From: Apostichopus japonicus | Taxonomy: Eukaryota > Echinodermata > Holothuroidea > Aspidochirotida > Stichopodidae | Direction: 5' to 3' | Assembly (NCBI RefSeq): GCF_037975245.1 | Contig: NC_092576.1 | Span: 8,759,501 to 8,823,500, forward strand | Length of the DNA stretch: 64,000 nucleotides | Part shown: positions 49,001-61,000 of the stretch, piece after piece | Layout: each line of letters starts with the position of its first letter | How positions within the stretch are numbered: the first letter of the stretch is position 1 | Position numbers and translations under genes: made by a program | The notes under the pieces: generated by a model | The model's input: only the letters and a program-made list of their open reading frames with translations | Databases searched by the model: none | Told to the model about the DNA's origin: nothing

Positions 49001-52000
49001 TTTTAAGTTCTGCTTCTGTGGAATTTTTCTTCACAGTCTTCCTACTTTTATAAATACAACTTTTATTTCAATAATTAATAGCAAAACAATCAACTGTTGC
49101 AGAGACTTATAATTTGTCTGAACTGAGAGAGATTATATGAGATCACACTGAGGAAGAGAAGTGTAATAATCATCCAATACCTGTCTCGGTGCCCCTGGTG
49201 TTATCAACAGGTGGTCCGGTACCGTCTGAGATGGTCCCATCACTACCGAGGGACCAATCAAAATCATCTGATCCATCCTGACTCCACAGACAGAAACCAA
49301 ACTCAAAATGACACTCCCCTGGTGGAAAAACCAACATTAAAAATGAAATTAAATGAAATTAATAAATATATTATTATGAAGCAATGTTACCTCTGCAGGC
49401 CCTTGTCTCTAACTCCTACAAACAACCCCAGCTACTCAAGATAAATTAATAAAACCGGTTAAAAATCAGTTCTTGACTTCAAACTTACGTGAAGCAGGAC
49501 AGACTTCTGGAAAGAGTATGATGTCATCGAGAGCTATGTCACCCGTGAAAGATTTGCCTCTCACTCCTTCAAACACCAGCTAATGAATAATAATTAACGA
49601 ATCATAATTAATGAATAAAATTATGATGATACACTTGCAAAAAGAACTCAAGTATTTTGAAGACTGAAATTATTAAAAGAACTGTTTCAAATTTAAAATA
49701 AGTTTATGTATTTTTTATTCAAAATTTCATTCCGTCATTTTCTACATCAATATTACACAAAGTTGGACTCTCTCTCTTTGAACCTGTATCACCAGCCAGA
49801 GCTGGAGAATAATTCATATTTTTTACTTCACAACTTCCATTCCGACCTATTCTACATTAATCACACACAGAGAATAGGAATCTCTTTCCGTACGAATATC
49901 ACCGACTTGAGCTTTGAAATTGTCAATTTCTTGTTAAAACATAGGTGATGAGTTTGATGAAGTTCTGGTCACATCTCCACATTTTAACTCTGAAAATCTA
50001 TATATCGTAACTAACAGATGTTTGTTTGACCGGGTATTATGGTAGCATACATTTTCAAAATGATTCAAAGAATTTATCGAAGAATTGAATTTTTGTTTGT
50101 TTTTGTCATGTTATTTTGCACCAAACGTTGTTTTAATCAGTCAATTCTATATTCACACTCACTTTACCTAAAACTTAATAACCACTTCTTCGTGATCATA
50201 ATCATCCTGAGTTTTTTTCGAACCATTTTCTTTGTGACTGAAAGAACGACAGAAAACTGACTGAGAAGTTAAACAGAACTTTAAAAGAACAATTAAAATT
50301 GTTCAAGAAATATTATTTTTCCAAGAAGCTTAACAGAATGCATGCAGAGAATCACTATAGAATCCTGTTAACTTCTGTTTGGTATTAACCAAACAATTAC
50401 AGTGTAATGGATACTCCTTCCAAGCCTACAAACACATATTTCTGTTTTGGGTATTTAATTTGATTTTATTTCTGTTTTGGGTATTAATTTGATTATATTT
50501 CTGTTTTGGGTATTAATTTGATTATATTTCTGTTTTGGGTATTAATTTGATCATATTTCTGTTTGGGTATTAATTTCACTATATTTCTCTTTTGGGTATT
50601 AATTTGATTCTTCAAGCTCACCTGCCAGCCATCGTTGCTCTGTAGAGGTAGCTGAGCTTTCCGCCAGAGATTTCCCTGACTCTGATGCTTCGTGAAGAGA
50701 AGCGTCTCGGCAGAGCCGACTTTGAGGTACACATTGAGGGCGCCGACGCTATCTCCATACATGTGATACCAGAAGGTTACGCAGATCCCACTGGCATCGG
50801 TCGGTTTCTGAGGATGTAAAGCCAGTCGGGCCTTGTCCCCGAGAGATCGTCCAGATGATTCGATGAAGACGTAGAATCCTACCACGATAGAATAAAGCAA
50901 AAAAAAGGTTTTCAGACTCTCCCTCGATTAATTTCAAATTCAGGTCAATTATGTTGGATTCCAGGCTTTGATAATCAATGTTCAAGATTTTTGCTATTCT
51001 TTCTAAATATTTTCCCTCATTAAAATCAGGGGGTAGATTAGTATGGCAATACCTTCTTGTGCATTATATGATATATAAAGAGACGAACCCTGACCTACTA
51101 ATAACAAGGCTGCTACTTGATGATGCTCGGCGTTTGATAAACAGTAGAGCGGAAACAGGTCTAGCTTGGTCTATCGGAACCAAACTAAACCTCATACTTG
51201 GTGACTCGTTGAAGAAACTGTAGACCTTAACGTCCTGTCTGGCCATTGTAGGATCAAACCCAACAGCTGAAACCTAATGTATTCATACAAGACAATATTC
51301 CTGATGTAACAGTCACACAAGATGACTTCAGATGGTAGCACCGCAAACATGCCCTAAATTCACTTTAAAAGACTGTGCACCCACAACCAGGGGTTGAGAT
51401 TGACCAGTGGGGCTATGAGACAGTGCCTGGGATGGAAGAGCATTCAATTGGAGGAGGGGAGTAGGGGAGGTGTAATGGGAGGGTGGGGGAGGGGAGGTGG
51501 AGGGGAGGGTGGGCCACTGCAGCTTATGTAGATTCCTACAATATTTAGTGCATTTTGGGTTTAAAATTTGTTGATAATTGTTCTAAAACATATTGATCTT
51601 TTCAATTTAAGACTGTTTCTCCAAAGGTTTTTCTTGAGGCAGGGTCACAGATCCCCTTCAAAGTTTTATCATCAGCTATTCTACTGGTGAGGGTAGGTGG
51701 GAATGGCTAATGCCATGCTTTGCTAAGGGACCATCAGATTACCATCTGTCCACCCCTACAATGTATTACTTTCAGCAACAGCCATTGTCTATTTCACAAT
51801 TTATCAATATCTGGGGGAATCTTGAAAATTAACAGAGGTACCAATCTGGTCTTTTTTCTTTAAAATCATGTTGTGGTTAAAAAACACAGAATCCTAATGA
51901 AGTCTGCATTTGTGTGAAATTAGTCACTGAAGTATTTCATCTGTTCATTATTACCTTGACCAGTGGTGTGGTCAAACATAGGTCCAGTAAAGGAAGTTAC

Positions 52001-55000
52001 TGTGTTCCATTGAGATCTCGTCCAATCAAAATCATCGTCTGGTCCCTTAAGCTGATAGTATCCACACAAGTCCGTCTCAAATGTGCAATTAGCATCTGAA
52101 AAGAGACAAAGCCATCAAAACAGCAAAAATGATTAGATTAAATACAAAATATGTACAAGAAAACAAATGCATACTTTATCCTTACAATGCTTCCACAACT
52201 TCATTGTTTAATATAGTGTACACAACTTTTAAAGAGAAACAAATCATAAGCTAATGGCGGTAACATTTTTCTTGCAATATTGGTGATAGGTTTCTGTAGG
52301 GCAGAGGTTCTTAATTAATAACTGTAAAAGCCACAAAAAAAAAAAAACAGTTTTTAAAGCAAAGGTGCCAGATGGAATCAAACATTTCCTTATACCTTTA
52401 TTGAGCTATGTGCAGGTAGGTTGGTTGGGCGTTCACACCCGATAATTATAGAGGTCCTCATAACCTACATGTGTGCAAGATTGTATGTTTTATTTATTTT
52501 TCGCAGGCCAGAGTGAAACCTTTTGCTGGTTGTATTTGACCCACAGGCCACATATTTGAGCACCTCTGCTTCTATTAGGGGATTGATTTTGTAAAATTCT
52601 TTTCTTGTAAAATTCTTTAGAGATGGATACAGTTATTTCTCATCACCTGCAAAATACCTCTTCTAACAGCAGTTATGCAGTTAGATAAGTATGGATGGAG
52701 GTGGGAACCAACTCAACCTTCATTCCAAGTTAAGATGCCGCCATGAAATTTGGCTAACAGACCCATTTCAAATCGGCGTTCTATTTGTCATGATGCCGTG
52801 CTGTAGCTTTTCCCTATAACTGTCTGGAGATTTTGTTGCTCAAGTTTTGTAAATATTACAAAGATTTTAATAGATATTATAATAATAATACCAGAGGAAG
52901 GTAAAGATGATTGAGGGTCACAGTTTAGATAGGTGATACTATCGATGGCAGCGTTGAACTCTGAAGTTGAAAACCTCTGACTTCTGAACTCAAGCTGTTT
53001 TGATAAAAAAAGTATGAAAACAAATAAACAAAACAAAAAAATAAAAAATAAAAACAAAATACACAAATTACACAAAACAAAAATAAATAAAAATAAACCC
53101 CCTAAAATAAACAAAACAAAACTAACAAATAAACTAGACAAATTTAACTAAATTATTAACTAACATCGTAATTGGCCCCAAAATATAAGTTATAAAGATG
53201 CAGGTCACTCTCTGTACACTGGGACAATCATATTTTGGTTCATGTTATATTTTATTCTTACTTTATGTGGTAAATCGAAGGTAAAGAGGTTACCTTCTTT
53301 AGCTATTGGTTATTGAAAAAGCTTTGTTTCTGTACTTAAATTACCAAAATTTATCAGTATCGGCCCAAAAAATAAACAAGAAATGTTAAATACAGTCACT
53401 TTCTTCATTAACCTTTGACATAGTAGCAGTTTGCTTTGCTACCAGACCTGCTTCCTGCAGATTTGTTCTAATAGCCTGGTTTTGTCGCAAGTATAAATCC
53501 TAACTACCTATCGTTTGGAGTTCTAATTACCAGACCTCAGGGGGAACCAGGGTCAAACATAAGCCTAGGTCAGAATAAGCTGTACACATCTGGTTGTAAA
53601 AGTAACCTGCTTCACTAAAGTGGAATATTTTGTAATCAGTCTGGTTCGACTTACTTGGAATCTGGCGTTTACTGCTCCGATGGTGATCGTCTTCAGAGTC
53701 CAAGTACCTGGATCTGTCTGGTCAATGTCTTCCCTGAAGATCTGAGAGAACTGTCCTCCCAGTACTTGTAGGTAGACATGGATGGTCCCGGCATCACCAT
53801 TCATGTAGTAATAAAACTCTAACTGACAGAGGGACCCTGAAGGGCCCAAGTACGGGGTCTTCATTGAATTATAGGAGTTGAAGCTAGCAGCATAGTAACC
53901 TGGGGAATGATTATAAAGAAAGGATTAAAAAGATTAAAAGGCAAGGATTAAAATGATTAAAAAGATTAAATGGGAAGTAGATCACATGAGATGAAAAAAG
54001 GTAAATTTCAATTTATCTCTTCACCAAATCTTACAGTTACTATTCAAAGGTCAATTTCATCACACATCGTTGCATATTTTTTTTAATCCAGTAGAATTTT
54101 TCTGCATTTTTCTTTTCTTCTCTTTCTAGTTTAACTGTGTTAAGAACTAGATTATTCTACCTCTTCCAAGTATGATTTTGCATTGGGATATGAGAGAGTC
54201 AATTTAACTAATTAGAAATTGTTATTCCACAAATTTAATCTGTCTTGAGGCGCCACATAATCATACTTACCTGATCACTATTTATGTCCAGCTAAGCCTG
54301 GTTGCTGTCCTTCTCATAAAGAGATCATACCACAAAGACCCTCATTATTAAACACAGATAACTTTCATTCGTATCATTGAAATGACACATACCTGCTGAT
54401 TTCTGTTGTCCATCTGTGTCTGGATAACCCGGATAGCGTCCGGCTTGGACGGTTGTCCATCCTTGGACGGAAACCATTCCACACAGACCATCGTCAAACT
54501 CACACTCACCTGCAACATATGATTAAAAAAATCACATTATTCGAGTCTATATACACAGAACCAATGTATGAATTACAATTTATCTTGATAAGTGATACTA
54601 AGTTCCTTATCATACATTACAATGCCATTCAAAGATGTTAGCCAAGAGGCTAACAACACAAAATGGCTAAACTGCTAAAATAACTAGAAGACAAATACAC
54701 CATCCTCCAATTGAATGAAACCTTTACCAAAGTCACCTTCCACCTTCCCTCACCAATCTCTTTCCCTCCCTGAACACTCCCTAACCTCACTCATTCCCTG
54801 GTCTCTTTAAATTCCTCATCTCTCTCCCCTTCCTTGACATACCTCATCCCTTCCCATCCCTGGCCTTTCTCACCTCTCCCATCCCTGACATTCCTCATCC
54901 CTCCCCCATCCCTCCCCACCCCTCCCCATCCCTGGCCTCAGTCATCCCTCCCCATCCCTGACCTCCCTCATCCCTCCCCATCCCTGGCCTCCCTCATCTC

Positions 55001-58000
55001 TCCCCTCCCTGACATTCCTCACCCCTCCCCACCCCTCCCCATCCCTGGCCTCCCTCATCCCTCCCCATCCCTCCAATCCCTCTTTTCAGTAACCTTCCTC
55101 AACACTTCCCATCCCTGGCCTCCCTCATCTCTCCCCTCCCTGACATTCCTCACCCCTCCCCACCCCTCCCCATCCCTGGCCTCAGTCATCCCTCCCCATC
55201 CCTGGCCTCCCTCATCTCTCCCCTCCCTGACATTCCTCACCCCTCCCCACCCCTCCCCATCCCTGGCCTCAGTCATCCCTCCCCATCCCTGGCCTCCCTC
55301 ATCTCTCCCCTCCCTGACATTCCTCACCCCTCCCCACCCCTCCCCATCCCTGGCCTCCCTCATCCCTCCCCATCCCTCCAATCCCTCTTTTCAGTAACCT
55401 TCCTCAACACTTCCCATCCCTGGCCTCCCTCATCTCTCCCCTCCCTGACATTCCTCACCCCTCCCCACCCCTCCCCATCCCTGGCCTCCCTCATCCCTCC
55501 CCATCCCTCCAATCCCTCTTTTCAGTAACCTTCCTCAACCCTTCCCATCCCTGGCCTGCATCCCTCCCCTGCCTGAATTTCTTCATCCCCTCACCCTTTC
55601 CTGGTGTTTCTTATGCCAGAGATAAGTCAGGATATGCCATTGGTGAAGTAGATATGCCCATCATCAGTTGATTAATGTTCCTTTATATAATACTGATGAG
55701 AGTTATACACTGCAAAGTTTAATAAACTATGTTTAACCCAGTGATGTTCAAATGACAAATAGTTACTTTGCAATTCATCATAAAATATTACCATGGGATT
55801 GACATCTGTCAGGTCAAAGGTCAAAATACCATGATAGCAATTTCATTAGAGTTCAAAGGTGACCCATCTGTGGGAAGTCCACCAAAATGTCAAAGGTTAA
55901 ACTTACCACACAATCCCTCATCATCAGAGCCAGTGAGACAGTTTGGAAAGAAGTCACACATCTGATCGGGTGTGACACAGACGTCCGCATCATTCTCACA
56001 AATGTACCAGGAGGGGTTGCACTGCAGGGGAGTGGTAGGCCCAGGGGAGGTAGGAGCAGGGGTAGTGAATCCTGGGAGTGGATCATCAGTGTAAGTACAG
56101 CCTTCTGTTATTACAATGTCATCCAAGGCTATACTTCCTGGATTGCCGTTTGTACCAGTGGCTTGGAAGACCAGCTGAGAGGATAAGATATGTACAATAA
56201 TTAATGCATACATTAATTAATTAATAATTAATGCAATAATTAATGCATACATGTGAAAATATGAGAAAGACATGCATTCAATAGCATTAATTGATGTTCA
56301 ACCAAGGTGTAGAGGTTTACTTAAAACTGTCTAGTGAATCTAAAACTACTTGGAGGACAAGCAAAAAAACCGATACAGGGAATAGTTTATCGGTTATCGC
56401 ATCGAAAAATGCTACACAAAATGATGAAACTGTTATACAAGTTTCAAGATGTATAGCAGTTTATGCACACAGGAACCATAGTACATTATATGAGACAAAT
56501 GTTGGAAGCTTCAAAACTGCTACACAACATTTGAAGGATAAATCATCACCCCCACCCTCCACCCCCCCCCCCCCCCACAAAATCATGACATGAAACTTCC
56601 ATATCATGACAACAGTTATAAACCAAAGCTATTCATCATGCACATAGTTCACCACTTCAAAGGGCAAAATGCTCAAATCAGCTAAGAACATGCACTCCTC
56701 TAAAAGTGAAGTATTTCAATTTCCAATTAACAGAGAAAAACATTCTTTGTTACTAAACTTGTAAGTTTGTTTCAACAATGTATGAATTAGTCCATTAATG
56801 GACCAAAACAGACTAAACCTGCACTGAAATTAAATACTTTCAAATGTTGTAACAAATTTATAGCGATATTTATTGTAAACTACTAATATTTTTTGCTCAG
56901 GTATTTATACACATGATGGACAAACAGCCACCACCATTACCACCACAGACCTCCTTCACCTCCCCACCAACCAATAACCACCTTTGCAGCACCCCTCCCC
57001 ACCCCTCCACTGTGACAGTAGAAGCAGCAGGCTCACCTGGCCTATTCCAGTCCAAGAGAGATCCTGTTCTCCATACTGCCAGATATCAAACTGCGGAGAT
57101 CCGTTGGTTTCAAAGAGGACGTTTGTCGGTGGACTGGCGTCGTGCCTGAGAGCTAATTTTAAAGATCCAACATAGCTTCCCCACAGGTAGTACCAGAACT
57201 TAATCTGAAGAATGGACACAAGAGCCGCATTTGTTCAGTTAAAATTGTCGGATATGGTTCTTTTCATTTCCTACCTGGTAAGAATTTCTTCCAAATAATT
57301 TGATTTATATGTCAACATCACCAATTTCATGGGCGGGTGAGGAGAGGTGGGGGACGCCGGACTTCAATTCATGCAACAACTCTTCCTCCAATCACCATCA
57401 GGTGACAACGACTACATTTTTCATGGTGCTGTGATAACTCTACTAACACACAGCATACCTGGGGGGGGGTTTCTCTTTTTTTTAACTTTTTTTTATTGAG
57501 ATACAGAAAAAAACATGACTTGTAGCTATGATTTTCATGCTATCCAGTTAAAATATATTTGCAGATTCATTTCGTTTCAAATTAATAAATATTGAAGCAG
57601 ACCTGCCACAGAGAAAAACAGTGTCAGGTAAGATAACCTCTCCAAAGGAAAATTCTAAATAACATCTAACTGGAAATGTTACATCTCTTTAACCAGCTAC
57701 CTGCTTGCCTTGAGAAATATCTGAGTGGGTAAGACAAAGGGTGTATTCATTCACTAAATTTCAATTCTTATTTAATATATCTCAGCAAAGTGAACACTTA
57801 TTCTTACCTTGCAGTTTGCTCCAGTGTACAGTGCCTGGCTTGTTATCCAGGCCTGTTTACCTTGACGGATGTCCGAGCGAGCCTGATCGAACAGAAGGAA
57901 CATTCCGCCAGCCTCGTTCCGAGTATGATCCCTGGTGGGTACGGTGTTATCGATGCTTCCAAACAGACTGCTAGACGTCCATACCCAGTCTACATCGTCC

Positions 58001-61000
58001 TGTCTCCAATCTTGAGCAAAGTTACAGAGCCCAGACTCAAAATTACAACGTAGCTTTTCATCAGCTAGAGGGGAAAAGTCATGAGACATATTAAAGACAA
58101 AGTTGACATCTGACACATAAAAAGACAAATTTAACATGAGACATAAAAGACAAAGTTGACACATGAGACATAATATTACAAAGTTCACACATGAGATATA
58201 GAAAGACAAAGTTGGCATGGGACATAAAAAGACAAAGTTAACATGAGACATAAAAAGACAAAGCTGACACATGAGACATAAAAATACAAAAATAACTTGC
58301 ACTTGTCATCTAAATTAAATCTTAATTAAGACAAATTAAATCAAATTTGACTCACGGCACTGAAGCTCATCAGAGTAGTCTCCACAGTCATCGCTGAAGT
58401 CACATTTAACGTCCTCCGAGACGCAGGCCCCGTTAGAGCAGCGGAACTGTCCGTCTCCGCAGCTGGTCTCCTTCGGCAGAGGAGCGCAACTGTCAGGTGA
58501 TAGAGTTATCAGATCGATGGCTATGAACTCTGCAAAGCTCAGCGTCGGTACGCCTTCAAAGAGAATCTGAAGTTTTAAGGAAAAGATTTTCCGAATTTTG
58601 TTAGGTCACTTTTATAAGGTATAAACTTAAGTTTGATGTGTTGTACATCATGGAAAAACAAGCACCAGTATCAGTCCAGGGTGATGTATTCCTTTGCCAC
58701 TTTTAAATTTTTGAGATACGACACTTTTAACATCTGTGGATCATTACTTCAAGCAGGTCAGGAGGTCAGAGGTCAGTAGTCAAAGGTCAGGATGTTGCAG
58801 GTCAGGAGTACCTAGTCTAAACAACACAGACCAATTTCAAGGTCATTCCTCTATGATGTAATGCAAAACTCAAGAGGAAAACCCATAAGACTTTGATGGC
58901 CTCAATAAACATGTTGTTACGGATGCATTAAACTTTTGTCAGAGACGATTATTAAATAATGTTGAATCGTCATCAAATGGATCTGTGAGGTTATAAACAT
59001 AAATAAGTAAATGAATAATAAAAAACTGTCTGGGAAATATTGAGACAGTGGAAGAGACCAGAGAAATAGCTATTATTAATAGCTATGTACTAAGGGCTGG
59101 TTGATAGAGCACTGGGCACGTAACCCAGAGGGTGGTGGTTCAAATCCTATTCTGGCCGACAAATGTCTTTCAGAAAAAAAATGTCAGACACTTGATTAAG
59201 GTTTATCTGTTAAAAGTCTGTCCAATGGTGAAGAGAAAAGATAATTGCTGTAAGCATTAAACTCTTTTTATATTGTTAATCATTTTAGATCATTTCAGTG
59301 AAAACTTATAAAAAAAAAATGATATCATGACATCAATAAAATCTGACCTTAAAAGACCTGGTAATTCTGTTTAAGTCAATAATAATTTCTTGCCAGAAAG
59401 CTCCCTGGTTACCTGACCAGATTCTGGCCACTACGGTCTTCTCCATGAGTGAGTCCGTAGGTACGTAGTACACCACCAACTTTGGTACACCTGTGGATAA
59501 GAGAATGGATCAAGGTCACGCTTTAATCAATAAAGTTCAAAATTGAAAACAATTCTCTTCAAATTTGTATTAAGATCTACAAACCTGACAAAAAAAAATT
59601 AATATTTAATTAATTAATACCCTACTTTCCTGTCACCTCTTTTTTCCTTAGGAGTGTTAGCTCAGTGGTTAAGGACGGTGCCTTCCAATCATAAGGTCCC
59701 GAGTTTGAGTCACTCCAAGATTAATGTATGTCATCCAGTTACAGAGTTGTTGACAATTCATAATCATGGACATTAAATATGAATGTAAGAGACTGACTTT
59801 GGTCAACTTGCAGCTTTGATAAGCCAATGAGGCTTCTTCACGAGTTCCTGCTTGCAGGAGGATCTAAAATACATACTGTATATTTTTTGAGATTTGAAGA
59901 ATTGAATGAATGTTGCCCCTTCCAAGATTAACTTTTCCATTTCCAATGTTAAGTGACATTGATATGATAACTTGATGAAAAAGCTGTTACCCAAAACTGC
60001 ATAATCTATTTACTATGAACACAAACAGAGGGTCTGAGTGTTCATAAGAAGAGGATCTATCTTCAGAGACAGATCTTCATCGATGTATCTTCCCCACACA
60101 CACAGATATTCTGAAATAGGTTTGAAATTGGCAGGATGGATGAGTCAGGACCAATGCTCAGATGTTAAAATATTGCTCACTAGTTCTGGCAACTCCATGC
60201 CCATGTACAACTCATCCCTGTAAAATTACACATGGCCCTGAAGCCCTCCCCCTCCCTCCCCCCCCAACCCTTCAACCCTTTCCCAAGTGAATTTCGATCA
60301 TAGGAAATAATTCTAGAGGGCCTGACTTTTCGATCCAGTAGGATCTTTCTACTCTGAGGACCTTTTTCAATAAGTATTACACTCTTTCTTACTTTTTTTT
60401 TCTTCGGGTGGTGGGGGGGCGGGTTGTCTGATGTTATGTCATCAGCTAGCTACTGTACTCACAAGCAAGATAGCTTCAAATCATCCTCAAGAAGTTTATA
60501 TGTTACGATCTCCTCCAACGATTCTCAAGGTTTGATAAACCTATTTTCTTGTTATCCCAATACTGCAATCACAGAGGTTTTATTGCATATTATTATTGAA
60601 CAGACTGTTATATCATTGTAATAATGTCCAAACATTGAGTGTTAGCTCAACACAGGAGTTTTAGCTCAGTGGTTAACGCCGGTGCCTTCCAATCATAAGG
60701 TCCCGAGTTCGAGTCACTCCAAGATTAATGTATGTCGTCTAGTTACAGAGTTGTTGACAATTGACAATTCATAACCATGGATGTTAAATATGAATGTTAG
60801 AGACTGATTTCAGTCAGCTTGCGGCTTTGATAAGCCAATGAGGCTTCTTCGCGAGTTCCTGCTTGCAGGAGGATCTAAAATACATACACATATAAACAAC
60901 ACATACAATACATACACATGCATAACCTTCAGAGCCTGTAACATATCATACTCACGGCCTCCCGTCAAGTAATACCAGACACTTAGCTGACATCGTCCGT

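Noticed and set aside
51064-51246. Open frames on both strands at 51.0-51.25 kb as an extra exon or gene
   Set aside because: No MAM or LDLa pattern, no consistent splice sites in the gene phases, and nothing recognisable in the peptide; possibly an old retroelement scrap.
54834-55397. Pro/Ser-rich plus frame of 187 codons and its minus Gly/Glu-rich partner
   Set aside because: C/T-rich minisatellite; both strands open for compositional reasons.
59094-59165. Functional tRNA gene
   Set aside because: The head is tRNA-like, but the anticodon stem does not pair well and the segment continues into a SINE body.
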